Assembly (NCBI RefSeq): GCF_007018965.1
Contig: NZ_VJYZ01000023.1
Span: forward strand, 62,001-126,000
Length of the DNA stretch: 64,000 nt
DNA from: Paracoccus marinus
Lineage (GTDB): Bacteria; Pseudomonadota; Alphaproteobacteria; Rhodobacterales; Rhodobacteraceae
Direction: 5' to 3'
The notes beneath the pieces are model-generated. The model was not told where the DNA came from. It saw only the letters and a program-made list of their open reading frames with translations, and made no database searches. Positions 27,934 to 36,704 of this stretch are shown here, one piece after another (positions within the stretch are counted from its first letter, which is position 1; each line of letters opens with the position of its first letter). The translations under genes were made by a program, and so were the position numbers.

Positions 27934-28775
27934 TGGACAGCCCGTCCGATCCCGGCCGGCCGCGCGGCGCGTCCGCCCCGGTGCAGGCCGATGCCGCGCC
28001 CGATCAATTCGGTTCAACGCAGGCACGCCCCGCCCCCCCGGCAAGCCGCGTCGAAGGGCTGCGGATCGACAGCCTGCGGAAATCCTATCGCAACCGCCCG
28101 GTCATCCGCGACGTCTCGCTGCGGCTGGACCGGGGCGAGGTCGTGGCGCTGCTGGGTCCGAACGGATCGGGCAAGACCACCTGCTTTTACTGCATCGCCG
28201 GACTGATCCTGCCCGATGCAGGCCGGGTCGTGATCGAAGGCCGCGACGCCACCCGCCTGCCGATGTACCGCCGCGCGCGGATGGGGATCGGCTACCTGCC
28301 GCAGGAGATGTCGATCTTCCGCGGCCTCACGGTGGAACAGAACATCATGGCCGTGCTGGAGGTGTCGCATAAATCCCAGCACCGCCGCCGCGACCTGCTG
28401 GAGGAACTGCTGGGCGATTTCTCGATCGGCCACCTGCGCCACGCGCCCGCGCTGGCCCTGTCGGGGGGTGAACGGCGGCGGGTGGAAATCGCGCGCTGCC
28501 TCGCCTCGGACCCGCGCTATCTTCTGCTGGACGAGCCCTTCGCGGGCGTCGATCCGATCGCCGTGGGCGAGATCCGTTCGCTGGTCCACGACCTCAAGTC
28601 GCGCGGCATCGGCGTTCTCATCACCGATCACAACGTCCGGGAAACGCTGGGGATCGTGGATCGCGCCTATATCCTGCACGACGGCGTGGTGCTCAAGTCC
28701 GGCAGCACCGAGGAAATCGTCGCCGACCCGCAGGTGCGCGAGGTCTATCTGGGCGAAAGCTTCCGCATGATCTGA
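27933..28775 (+). CDS. lptB: LPS export ABC transporter ATP-binding protein LptB
   Basis: 280 residues with an N-terminal 40-residue tail before the ABC domain. Walker [10 protein letters not shown], signature [15 protein letters not shown], Walker [12 protein letters not shown] and H-loop [10 protein letters not shown] are all intact. It powers extraction of LPS from the inner membrane with LptF and LptG, which are not in the window. Many relatives have rpoN directly after lptB; here hpf follows instead. Confidence 0.95.
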   Translation: MDSPSDPGRPRGASAPVQADAAPDQFGSTQARPAPPASRVEGLRIDSLRKSYRNRPVIRDVSLRLDRGEVVALLGPNGSGKTTCFYCIAGLILPDAGRVVIEGRDATRLPMYRRARMGIGYLPQEMSIFRGLTVEQNIMAVLEVSHKSQHRRRDLLEELLGDFSIGHLRHAPALALSGGERRRVEIARCLASDPRYLLLDEPFAGVDPIAVGEIRSLVHDLKSRGIGVLITDHNVRETLGIVDRAYILHDGVVLKSGSTEEIVADPQVREVYLGESFRMI

Positions 28776-28811
28776 GCGGCGGGCCGGGGGAACAACCGGC
28801 CGGGCTCGCCG

Positions 28812-28840
28812 TTGACAGGAACGGCGCGACGTCACCAAAT
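28812..28840 (+). promoter_or_regulatory. Candidate promoter of hpf
   Basis: TTGACA (28812-28817) then 17 bases and CCAAAT (28835-28840). The -35 is perfect and the -10 is weak. A GGCCGG/CCGGCC hairpin (about 28782-28802) just after the lptB stop may end the preceding transcript, making hpf-ptsN a separate unit. Confidence 0.35.
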
Positions 28841-28965
28841 GGTCATGCGGGCGGCATCCCGCCCCGTTGGGCCGGGGATGCGCGCCGCAAGGACGATCCG
28901 TCGTCGGCGGCCCCATGCGGGAACCTCCGTCCGGCGCGGGCAACCGCAGAAAGGACGCAAACACC

Positions 28966-29547
28966 ATGCGCTATCAGATCAGTGGCAAGCAGATCGATAT
29001 CGGTGACTCGCTTCAGGGCCACGTGAAATCGAGCCTGGGGGAAACGGTCGCCAAGTATGCCCAGCGGCCCACCGACGCGACGGTGATCTTTTCCCGCGAC
29101 GCGCACGAGTTCCAATGCGAGGCCGTCGTCCACCTGTCCACCGGCCTGACCGCGCAGGCAAAGGCCCGCGACACCCAGATCTACGGCGCGTTCGAGAACT
29201 GCCGCGAAAAGATGGACAAGCAGCTGCGCCGCTACAAGCGCCGGCTGAAGGACCACCAGAAAAGCCGCGTCGAGCAGCCGGTTGAATACGGCGCGGCGTC
29301 AAGCTATGTGCTGGCCGTTGACGAAGATGTGTGGGAAACGCAGGACGATCAGGGCCTGCAGCCCGTCATCATCGCGGAAATGGAAACCCGCGTGCCGACC
29401 CTGTCGGTGGGCGACGCGGTGATGCAGATGGAACTGTCCGGCAGCCCGATGCTGGTGTTCCGCAACGAGAAGCACGGGGGCGTCAACGTGGTCCATCGCC
29501 GCGACGACGGGAATGTCGGCTGGATCGACCCTCGCCACGTGAAATGA
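28966..29547 (+). CDS. hpf: Ribosome hibernation promoting factor, long form
   Basis: 193 residues from ATG 28966 with AAAGGA nine bases upstream. Residues 1-100 are the S30AE fold (ISGKQIDIGDSL, then the long helix REKMDKQLRRYKRRLKDHQ). Residues about 135-193 are the C-terminal dimerisation domain (SVGDAVMQMELSGSPMLVFRN) of long HPF. It binds the 30S subunit and pairs ribosomes into inactive 100S particles in slow growth. The gene order hpf-ptsN is conserved in proteobacteria. Confidence 0.95.
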   Translation: MRYQISGKQIDIGDSLQGHVKSSLGETVAKYAQRPTDATVIFSRDAHEFQCEAVVHLSTGLTAQAKARDTQIYGAFENCREKMDKQLRRYKRRLKDHQKSRVEQPVEYGAASSYVLAVDEDVWETQDDQGLQPVIIAEMETRVPTLSVGDAVMQMELSGSPMLVFRNEKHGGVNVVHRRDDGNVGWIDPRHVK

Positions 29548-29584
29548 AGTTGAAAGCGGCGGACCGCACGCGTCCGTGACATCC

Positions 29585-29615
29585 GCCCGTCGTGGGCCTC
29601 ACGCCCGCGACGGGC
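29585..29615 (+). other. Strong hairpin between hpf and ptsN
   Basis: GCCCGTCG at 29585-29592 pairs fully with CGACGGGC at 29608-29615; one wobble and four further G-C pairs close to a five-base CTCAC loop. There is no T-run, so it may be an attenuator, RNA-stability or processing element rather than a classical terminator. Confidence 0.6.
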
Positions 29616-29648
29616 AGCCGGACAGGCGGCGCAAGGGACCTTTACACC

Positions 29649-30113
29649 ATGCAGATCAGCGACATCCTCCTGCCCTCCGCGGTGAAATCGGTGTCCCAGG
29701 TGTCAAGCAAGAAGCGCCTGTTCCAGGACGTCGCCGAACTGGCGCAGACCGTCTATCGCGTCGATGCGGTCCGCACCTTCGACGCGCTGCAGGAACGCGA
29801 AAGCCTTGGGCCGACCGGCGTCGGCAACGGCGTGGCGCTGCCGCATGCGCGGCTGCACGGGCTGGACAAGGTGGTGGCGCTGTTCTTCCGGCTGGAAAAG
29901 CCGATGGATTTCGACGCGGTGGACAAGCTGCCGGTGGATCTGGTGTTCGCGCTGCTGGCGCCGCAAAGCTCGGGCGTCGATCACCTCAAGGCGCTGGCGC
30001 TGGTGTCGCGCACGCTGCGTGATGCCGACCTGCGGGCGAAGCTGCGCGCCAACGACGATCCCGTGGCGCTGCACGCGGTGCTGGCCGCCGCGCAGGACAG
30101 CCAGGCCGCCTGA
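29649..30113 (+). CDS. ptsN: PTS IIA-like nitrogen regulatory protein PtsN
   Basis: 154 residues from ATG 29649, with AAGGGA nine bases upstream. EIIA-Ntr fold with GNGVALPHARLHGLDKV, where the histidine accepts phosphate from NPr, and FALLAPQSSGVDHLKALALVSR. It is the end of the regulatory PTS that senses nitrogen/carbon status and controls potassium and cell-envelope functions. No ptsO or ptsP is in the window. Confidence 0.93.
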   Translation: MQISDILLPSAVKSVSQVSSKKRLFQDVAELAQTVYRVDAVRTFDALQERESLGPTGVGNGVALPHARLHGLDKVVALFFRLEKPMDFDAVDKLPVDLVFALLAPQSSGVDHLKALALVSRTLRDADLRAKLRANDDPVALHAVLAAAQDSQAA

Positions 30114-30148
30114 TCTCCTGACCGCCTGATCGCCTGACCGCTGACGCC

Positions 30149-30895
30149 TCAGCCCGGGCGATACCCCTCGAACGTGATGTTGTCGGCGACGGCGCGGGCC
30201 GCCCGCTCCTCCTGCGGCGACCGGATCGTCCAGCACAGGACGGGCGCGCCTTGCGCTTTCAGGGCAAGGACCGCAGGGCGACCGAGGTCGCGGTGGTCGT
30301 GCGAGACGAAGGACGCGCCCGTGCGTGCAAAGTCATCGATCCGCGTCAGCGCCGCCAGCCGGTCATGCGGCACCCCCGGCCAGTCCGCAGGCGCGAAACC
30401 GCAGGTCGTCAGGCCCACCGTCAGCCCCGGGGCGGCGGCATGGACGGCCGCGACCGCATGGGGGTTGAACGACATCACCGCCACCGGTCCGGCATAGGCC
30501 GACAGGACGTCGGCTACCCGCGTGGGCAAGGCCCCCACATCCGGCCCCAGCGCCCCGTCGCTGTCCTTGACCTCGATCAGCAAGGGCACCCGGCCGGCGA
30601 CCTCGGCCAGAACCCCGGCCAGCGTCGGGATGCCCTGATCGCTGTCCAGCAGCCGCAGCGCCGCCGCGTCGGCGACGCTCAGCCCGGCGATCGGCCCGTC
30701 GGTCCCGGTCAGCCGGAACAGGTGGTCGTCGTGAAACACCAGCGGCGTGCCGTCGGCGGCCGGCTGGATGTCCATTTCGATGGCATAGCCCGCCGCGACC
30801 GCCGCGCGGAACGCGGCCATCGAGTTTTCCGGCACCCCGGCCCCGTGCAGCCCCCGATGGGCGATCGGGCGGGCAAGCAGGTCGCGCAGGGGCAC
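30149..30895 (-). CDS. Glycerophosphodiester phosphodiesterase family protein
   Basis: 248 residues from GTG 30895. TIM-barrel GDPD signature: IAHRGLHGAGVPENS (metal and phosphate ligands), EMDIQPAADGTPLVFHDDHL, LLIEVKDS, then TIRSPQE. No signal peptide, so cytoplasmic. It would split glycerophosphodiesters into glycerol 3-phosphate and an alcohol. It is five bases downstream of the RidA gene, so the two are co-transcribed. Confidence 0.88.
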   Translation of the reverse strand: MPLRDLLARPIAHRGLHGAGVPENSMAAFRAAVAAGYAIEMDIQPAADGTPLVFHDDHLFRLTGTDGPIAGLSVADAAALRLLDSDQGIPTLAGVLAEVAGRVPLLIEVKDSDGALGPDVGALPTRVADVLSAYAGPVAVMSFNPHAVAAVHAAAPGLTVGLTTCGFAPADWPGVPHDRLAALTRIDDFARTGASFVSHDHRDLGRPAVLALKAQGAPVLCWTIRSPQEERAARAVADNITFEGYRPG

Positions 30896-30900
30896 CCGCC

Positions 30901-31359
30901 TCAGCCCTCGATCTCGAACACCGCCTCAATCTCGACCGCGACGCCGCGTGGCAGGGACGGCGCGCTGACGGCCGCGCGGGCGTGGCGGCCGCGATCGCCG
31001 AACACCTCGACCATCAGGTCCGAACAGCCGTTGATGACCTCGGGCTGGTCGGTGAAATCGGGGGTCGAGGCGACGAAGCCCGTCAGCTTCACGACCCGCG
31101 CCACCCGGTCCAGCGACCCCAGCGCCGCCCGCGCCTGCGCCAACAGCGACAGCCCGCAGGCCCGCGCCGCCGCGGCCCCCGCCGCCGTGTCCATGTCGTG
31201 GCCGAGCCGCCCCTTGATGAGCCCGTCGGCCCCCGCAGCGATCTGCCCCGACACGAACAGAAGATTGCCCGTCCGCACGTAGGGCACATAGTTGGCGGCC
31301 GGCGCGGGCGCGTCGGGCAGGGTGATGTTGAGCTCGGACAGGCGGGCATCGATCGACAT
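30901..31359 (-). CDS. RidA/YjgF family protein
   Basis: 152 residues, the long RidA subtype with VSGQIAAGADGLIKGRLG near residue 40 and SLPRGVAVEIEAVFEIEG at the C-terminus (the usual final block with Arg and Glu of the active cleft). Members hydrolyse reactive enamine/imine intermediates formed by PLP enzymes. This subtype is often next to a GDPD gene in Rhodobacterales, as here. Substrate uncertain. Confidence 0.88.
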   Translation of the reverse strand: MSIDARLSELNITLPDAPAPAANYVPYVRTGNLLFVSGQIAAGADGLIKGRLGHDMDTAAGAAAARACGLSLLAQARAALGSLDRVARVVKLTGFVASTPDFTDQPEVINGCSDLMVEVFGDRGRHARAAVSAPSLPRGVAVEIEAVFEIEG

Positions 31360-31443
31360 CGGCGGCTCCTTCGATTTGTGTCGCGCGGACCCTAGCCCGG
31401 CGACCGCCGCGTGTCACCCGAGGGGATGCGGCGGATTTCGGGC

Positions 31444-31500
31444 GGGACCAAATATCCCGGGGGACGCGGTCGCAGACCGCGGGGGGCAGCGCCCCCGGCC
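31444..31500. repeat. Two-hairpin intergenic element between smc and ridA
   Basis: The segment opens with ACCAAATATCCCGGGGG, then CGCGGT-CGCAG-ACCGCG (31465-31481) and GGGGGC-AGC-GCCCCC (31482-31496). AATATCCCGGGG-type elements with a following GC hairpin look like a dispersed intergenic element of Rhodobacterales, in my recollection. It lies after the smc stop on the minus strand and may act as a transcription end or a boundary. Confidence 0.5.
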
Positions 31501-31529
31501 GTTGCGCGGATTCTCAGGCCACCCGCGCC

Positions 31530-34500
31530 TCAGGCCACCAGCGCCTCGGCCCGGCTCAGGTCCACGCTGACCAGCTGGCTCACCCCCTGCTCGACCATCG
31601 TCACCCCGAACAGGCGGTCCATCCGCCCCATCGTCACGGCGTGGTGGGTGATGACGAGGAACCGGGTGGCGGTGCGCCGCGTCATCTCGTCCAGAAGGTC
31701 GCAGAACCGGCCCACGTTGGCGTCGTCCAGGGGCGCGTCCACCTCGTCCAGCACGCAGATCGGGGCGGGGTTGGCAAGGAACACGGCGAAGATCAGCGCC
31801 ATCGCGGTCAGCGTCTGCTCGCCCCCCGACAGCAGCGACAGGGTCGCCAGCTTCTTGCCCGGGGGCTGGCACATGATTTCCAGGCCAGCGTCCAGCGGGT
31901 CGTCGGATTCGACCATCACCAGCCTCGCCTCGCCGCCGCCGAACAGGTGGGTGAACAGCGTGCCGAAGTTCGCGTTCACGGTATCGAAGGCGGCCAGCAG
32001 CCGCTCGCGCCCCTCGCGGTTCAGCCCCGCGATGCCGCCGCGCAGCTTGCCGATCGCGGCGGTCAGTTCGTCACGCTGGGCGGCGAGGGTGTCGCGCTCT
32101 TCCTCCAGCGCGCGCTTGTCCTCGTCGGCGCGCAGGTTCACCGGGCCGATCGCGTCGCGCTGCACGCGCAGGCGGGCGATCCGGTCGTCCAGCGCGGCGG
32201 CGTCGGGGATGGCGGCCGGGTCCAGCGCCAAGCGGTCGGAAAGGTCGGCGGGGGTGCAGCCCGCGTCCTCGGCGATGCGGGCGCGGGCGGCGGCCTCGGT
32301 CGCGGCGGCGGCGTCGGCGCGGGCTTCCTGCGCGGCGCGACCCTCGCGCGCGTTCGAGGCGGCGCGCTCGGCGTCGCGTTCGGCGGCGGCCGCCGCAATC
32401 AGCGCCGCGTCGGCCGCGGCGAGCGCATCGCGCGCCCGGCCCGCCCGCGCCCGGGCGGCCGCTTCGCGCCCGGCCAGTTCGTCGCGGATGACGGCCAGCC
32501 GCGCCGGTTCGCCCTGCGCGTGGTCCAGTTCCGCCCCCGCCTGCGCGCGCCGCGCGGCCAGTTCGGCGGCCCGGCCGCCCGCCTGTTCCAGCCGCAGCCG
32601 CCAGCCGGACTCCTCGGTCGCGATGTCCTGCAACCGCTTCACCCGCGCGGTCCCGTCGCGCCTGAGCTCGTCGGCGGCCGCCCGCCGCGCCATGGTGGCG
32701 ATGCGCGCGGCCTCGACCCCCGTGCGCGCGTGGTCCAGCGCGTCCGAGGCGCGGGCGGGGTCGGGCAGCGCCGCGCGCGCGCGTTCCGCATCGGCCAGCC
32801 GGGTGCCCGCGTCGGCGGCGTCGGCGCGGTGCCGGGCGAGTTCCGCGCGGGCCGATTCGATCCGTCCGGCGGCCAGCGACAGGTCGGATTCGGCGCGGGT
32901 GGCGGCGCGGGCGTGATCGGACAGGGCGCGCTCGGCCGTGCGGCGCTCGTCGCGGGCGGCGGTCTCGTCCCGGGCGGCGGTGGCCAGCGCCGCGCGCGCC
33001 GCCTCGTGCAGGGCGGCCGCATCGCGCGCGACGGCCGATGCCGCATCGGACCGGGCCGAGACGTCGGCCAGCCGGTTCACCTGCTGCAGATGCAGCGCCG
33101 CCGCCGACGCCGCCTGTCCCGCCGGAACCACGATCCCGTCCCAGCGGAACAGGTCGCCCGCCGCCGTCACCAGCCGCTGCCCCGGACGCAAAAGCGCCTG
33201 CAGCGCGGCGCCGGTGGCCGCGTCGGGGACGATCCCGGTCTGCGACAGCCGCCGGTCCAGCGCGGCGGGGCCGGTCACGCGGGCGGACAGCGGCGCGGCC
33301 CCTTGGGGCAGGGGAGCCGCGTCGTCATAGCCGGGCAGGTCGCGCCAGACGGCGCCTTTCGAGTCAGTCCCCGTGGCCGCCGCAGGGCTTGCGCGCAAAT
33401 CGTCGCCCATCGCCGCGCCGAACGCCGCCTCTGCCCCGGCGGCGACCTGGACCAGATCCAGCATCGTCCGCCCGCCCGCCCGCGCGCGGTCCACCAGCCG
33501 CGCCAGCGCCGCCGTTTCAGAGGCAAGCGCCCCGGCCTCGCCCTCGGCCGTGGCGCGGGCGGTGCGGGCGGTCGTTTCGGCGGCCTCGGCCCGGGCCCTG
33601 CGGCCCTCGGCGGCGGTCAGCGCCGCTTCGGCCGCCTCGGCGCGGTCGCGGGCGGTGGTCTGCGCGGCCTCGGCCTGCGCCAGCGCGGACTGCGCGGTCT
33701 CGCCCGCCGCGCCCGCGCGCGTGGCGGCGGCGTCGGCGTCGGCCGCCGCGCGCTCGGCCCGCGTCAGCATCGCGCGCAGGTCGTGGACCAGCCGCTCGGC
33801 CGACTGGTGCCGGGCGGCCAGCCGCGCGGCCTCGTCGGTCAGTTCCGCCAGCCGCGCCTCGATGGCGCGCAGGGCGGCCGCCGCCTCGTCGGCCGCCGCC
33901 GCCGCGTCGCGGGTGCGGTCGTCGTGGCCCTCGCCCGCCTTCAAAAGCTGTGCGCGCTCCCACTCCAGCCGCTCGATCATGTCCGTGGCGTCGCGGTTCA
34001 GCACCGCCTCGCGCTCGATGTCGCGGTCAAGCTGGGCCACGCGCGCGGCCAGCGTGTCGATCGCCTTTGCCGCCCGCGCCTCGGCCTCGTCCAGCGCCTC
34101 GCGTTCTACCTGCGCCCGCGACAGGATCGCGGCGGCCACGGTTTCCTCGTCGCGCAGCGGCGGCAGCGCGGCTTCGGCCCGGGCCCGGTCCCGGGCGGCG
34201 CGGCTGGCGGCGGTTTCGGCGCGGGACGCCAGCGCGCGGGCCTGTTCGCGCGCGTCGGCCGCGGCGCGGCGGGCAAGGTCGGCCGCTGACCAGCGCGACA
34301 GCAGCAGCGCCCCTTCGGCGGACCGCAGCTCGGCCCCGATCTCGCGGTAGCGGGCGGCGGCACGGGCCTGCCGGGTCAGGGTCGCCGCCTGCGCCGCCAG
34401 CTGTTCCAGCGTGTCGTCCACGCGCGCGAGGTTCGCCTCGGCCCCGTTCAGCTTCAGCTCGGCCTCGTGTCGGCGCTGGTAAAGGCCGCTGATCCCCGCC

Positions 34501-35000
34501 GCTTCCTCGAGGATGCGGCGGCGCGCCTTCGGCCGCGCGTTGATGAGTTCGCTGATCTGCCCCTGCCGCACCAGCGCGGGGCTTTGCGCCCCGGTCGAGG
34601 CGTCGGCGAACAGCATCTGCACGTCGCGGGCGCGCACCTCGCGTCCGTTGATGCGATAGGCGCTGCCCGCGTCGCGGGTGATCCGGCGCGAGATGTCCAG
34701 GCTGTCGGCGTCGTTGAAACCGGCGGGCGCGAGGCGGGCGCGGTTGTCCACCGTCAGCACGACCTCGGCGTGACCGCGCGCGGGCCGGCGCGTGGTGCCG
34801 GCGAAGATCACGTCCTCCATCCCGTCGCCGCGCATGGCGGTGGGGCGGTTTTCGCCCATGACCCAGCGCAACGCTTCCAGAAGGTTCGACTTGCCGCAGC
34901 CGTTCGGCCCGACGACGCCGGTCAGCCCTTCGCGGATGACCAGTTCGGTCGGGTCCACGAAGCTTTTGAAGCCGTTGAGGCGAAGCCGGTCGAAACGCAC
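31530..35000 (-). CDS. smc: Chromosome segregation protein SMC
   Basis: 1156 residues. N-terminal ATPase half with GPNGCGKSNLLEALRWVMGE (Walker A, about residue 32), two long Ala/Arg/Glu-rich coiled coils (about 165-500 and 660-1000), a hinge near 510-640 (RTMLDLVQVAAGAEAAFGAA), and the C-terminal half with LSGGEQTLTAMALIFAVF and CVLDEVDAPLDDAN (signature and Walker B). It forms the bacterial condensin with ScpA and ScpB, which are not in the window, and organises the chromosome. The coiled coils are very rich in Ala and Arg, as in other high-GC alphaproteobacteria. Confidence 0.95.
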   Translation of the reverse strand: MRFDRLRLNGFKSFVDPTELVIREGLTGVVGPNGCGKSNLLEALRWVMGENRPTAMRGDGMEDVIFAGTTRRPARGHAEVVLTVDNRARLAPAGFNDADSLDISRRITRDAGSAYRINGREVRARDVQMLFADASTGAQSPALVRQGQISELINARPKARRRILEEAAGISGLYQRRHEAELKLNGAEANLARVDDTLEQLAAQAATLTRQARAAARYREIGAELRSAEGALLLSRWSAADLARRAAADAREQARALASRAETAASRAARDRARAEAALPPLRDEETVAAAILSRAQVEREALDEAEARAAKAIDTLAARVAQLDRDIEREAVLNRDATDMIERLEWERAQLLKAGEGHDDRTRDAAAAADEAAAALRAIEARLAELTDEAARLAARHQSAERLVHDLRAMLTRAERAAADADAAATRAGAAGETAQSALAQAEAAQTTARDRAEAAEAALTAAEGRRARAEAAETTARTARATAEGEAGALASETAALARLVDRARAGGRTMLDLVQVAAGAEAAFGAAMGDDLRASPAAATGTDSKGAVWRDLPGYDDAAPLPQGAAPLSARVTGPAALDRRLSQTGIVPDAATGAALQALLRPGQRLVTAAGDLFRWDGIVVPAGQAASAAALHLQQVNRLADVSARSDAASAVARDAAALHEAARAALATAARDETAARDERRTAERALSDHARAATRAESDLSLAAGRIESARAELARHRADAADAGTRLADAERARAALPDPARASDALDHARTGVEAARIATMARRAAADELRRDGTARVKRLQDIATEESGWRLRLEQAGGRAAELAARRAQAGAELDHAQGEPARLAVIRDELAGREAAARARAGRARDALAAADAALIAAAAAERDAERAASNAREGRAAQEARADAAAATEAAARARIAEDAGCTPADLSDRLALDPAAIPDAAALDDRIARLRVQRDAIGPVNLRADEDKRALEEERDTLAAQRDELTAAIGKLRGGIAGLNREGRERLLAAFDTVNANFGTLFTHLFGGGEARLVMVESDDPLDAGLEIMCQPPGKKLATLSLLSGGEQTLTAMALIFAVFLANPAPICVLDEVDAPLDDANVGRFCDLLDEMTRRTATRFLVITHHAVTMGRMDRLFGVTMVEQGVSQLVSVDLSRAEALVA

Positions 35001-35123
35001 GAGCTGCCCCTAGATCGTGTGAATGGTGACGCGAGTATCGCGGGGCGCTGTGCGTGTGTCAACATTTGGTGGGGTTGGTCGGGCCGGGTACCAGATGAGG
35101 CATCGGGCCGCCGGGCTTTGTCC

Positions 35124-35156
35124 AAAAGCAAAAGCCGCCCGATGGGCGGCCCTTTT
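35124..35156 (-). terminator. Rho-independent terminator of the DUF6280-like gene
   Basis: Read on the minus strand: GCCGCCC-ATCG-GGCGGC followed by TTTTGCTTTT. It lies 25 bases after the stop of the small gene on the same strand and ahead of smc. Confidence 0.8.
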
Positions 35157-35180
35157 GCCGAAACGACCAGCCTGACGGGA

Positions 35181-35501
35181 TCAGGCGGCTTCCGCCTCTT
35201 CCGCAGCCATGCGGCGTTCGCTTTCCTCGCGCGACAGGGCGACCGAGGTCCGCACGCCCTTGCTCACGAATTCGACCAGGCCCTTCACCACCCGCTCGTT
35301 GGGGTCGATGCCCGCGCAGCTCAGCACTTCGCGGCCGTCGCGCGACCGTGCCCAGCGGGCGATCTGCTCGGCCCCGTTGCCGTATTTCTTGTCGTCGGAA
35401 ATCGCGTCGTCCAATGCCGCAAGCACGACGGCCGCAAACAGCTTGCGCGCCCGCTGGCCCTGCTCGAAGTTGAAGGCCGATCCATCCACAAAATCGCGCA
35501 T
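35181..35501 (-). CDS. Small conserved protein resembling DUF6280
   Basis: 106 residues from ATG 35501, preceded on the minus strand by AAAAGGAATAAT with a clear AAGGA ribosome site. Begins MRDFVDGSAFNFEQGQRARK and contains AALDDAISDDKKYGNG and CAGIDPNERVVKGLVEFV. From memory this matches the Rhodobacterales-restricted DUF6280 family, whose function is unknown. It is soluble, helical and rich in charged residues, with no signal peptide. It has its own AT-rich leader and terminator, so is probably well expressed. Confidence 0.8.
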   Translation of the reverse strand: MRDFVDGSAFNFEQGQRARKLFAAVVLAALDDAISDDKKYGNGAEQIARWARSRDGREVLSCAGIDPNERVVKGLVEFVSKGVRTSVALSREESERRMAAEEAEAA

Positions 35502-35936
35502 ATTATTCCTTTTCTTTTGTTTGCGCCGACCCAGGCGTCGCGCTGATCCGGGTCGATCGTTTTTCGGGATTGCCATTCCGGGAATAACCGGTCCGGCCTC
35601 GATTCGTTATGTGCCCCCGCACAGAGCCGCCATGCACCAGACGCAAAGCGGAAAACAAAGGCGAATGTCGTGGCAGGATGACGGGCGCAGCGAGGGTCAA
35701 GCAGGTTTGATCGCTTGACAACGCCGATAATCGAACGCCGGTTCCAGGGTCTTGTCACCAATATGGGGTGCGGCGCCGAGCGGTCAATGGCGGCCCGCGC
35801 AACCTGCGCTTGCGCGGGGCGGATTCGCAGCCATGCAACGGGCGCCGGGTCGGATGGACAGCGGGACCGGCTTGTGGATAGCCTGCCCGCGGGCGCGCTG
35901 CCGCGCCCAAGCGCCAGGGTGAAGACGGGGAACGCG
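35502..35936. promoter_or_regulatory. Divergent intergenic region, 435 bases
   Basis: It holds promoters for the DUF6280-like gene (an AT-rich leader at 35502-35525) and for the phosphatase gene (TTGACA at 35715-35720 with no clear -10). A single DnaA-like box TGTGGATAG lies near 35874, and an inverted repeat ATTCCGGGAAT is near 35575-35585. I see no additional gene or RNA. Confidence 0.4.
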
Positions 35937-36704
35937 ATGCTGAAGGGTTGGCCGGACACGCTGTGGATCGTGCGGCATGGCGAAAGCGCCGGGAACGTGG
36001 CGCGCGACTTTGCCTATCAGCAGGGGCTTGCCCGCATCGACCTAACCGGGCGCGACGTGGACGTGCCGCTGTCCGACCTTGGGCGCGAGCAGGCGGCGGC
36101 GCTGGGGCGGTGGTTCGCGCAGGGGCGCGAAGACGGGCGGCCGAACGTCGTCTTGGCCTCCCCCTACCTCCGGGCGCAGGAAACCGCGCGGCTGTTTCGC
36201 GACGCAGGCGGCTGCCCCGCCGATACCCGCATCCACCTGGACGAGCGGCTGCGCGAAAAGGAGTTCGGGATCCTCGACGGGCTGACCGGGCGCGGCGTCC
36301 GGGCCGAGTTTCCGCAGCAGGCCGAGCTGCGCGCGAGCCTTGGCAAGTTCTACCACCGACCCCCGGGGGGGGAGAGCTGGTGCGACGTCATCTTCCGCCT
36401 GCGGGCGATGATGGACACGATCAGCCTGCATCACAGCGGCTGCCGGGTGATGATCGTGGCGCATCAGGTGGTGGTGCTGTGCCTGCGCTATGTCGTCGAG
36501 GGCCTGACCGAGCAGGAGATCCTGGAAATCGACGCCGACGGCGACGTGGCCAACTGTTCGATCACCGAATACCGCCACGCGCCGGGGGCCGAAGGCACCG
36601 ACGGGCGGATGCGGCTGGTCCGCTACAACGTGACCGCCCCGATGGAGGCGCAGCAGACCCCCGTCACCACCAAGCCCGACCCGATCATGGGGGCACGGGG
36701 TTGA
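35937..36704 (+). CDS. Histidine phosphatase family (phosphoglycerate mutase-like)
   Basis: 255 residues from ATG 35937. Branch-1 histidine phosphatase: WIVRHGESAGNVA (RHG with catalytic His and following Glu/Asn) near residue 10, SPYLRAQETARLF with the second Arg, a central EKEFGILDGL (acid Glu), and IVAHQVVVLCLRY with the second catalytic His. It may be a phosphoglycerate-mutase-like phosphatase; the substrate is open. The next gene begins inside its stop codon. Longer N-terminal frames pass through non-conserved DNA and are not used. Confidence 0.85.
   Translation: MLKGWPDTLWIVRHGESAGNVARDFAYQQGLARIDLTGRDVDVPLSDLGREQAAALGRWFAQGREDGRPNVVLASPYLRAQETARLFRDAGGCPADTRIHLDERLREKEFGILDGLTGRGVRAEFPQQAELRASLGKFYHRPPGGESWCDVIFRLRAMMDTISLHHSGCRVMIVAHQVVVLCLRYVVEGLTEQEILEIDADGDVANCSITEYRHAPGAEGTDGRMRLVRYNVTAPMEAQQTPVTTKPDPIMGARG

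Noticed and set aside
31641-34289. An 882-codon plus-strand frame opposite smc
   Set aside because: It is a Gly/Arg-rich shadow of the SMC coiled coils, with no recognisable domain.
35870-35880. A DnaA box as a sign of a replication origin
   Set aside because: One imperfect box, no AT-rich unwinding region, and no dnaA or other origin genes nearby.
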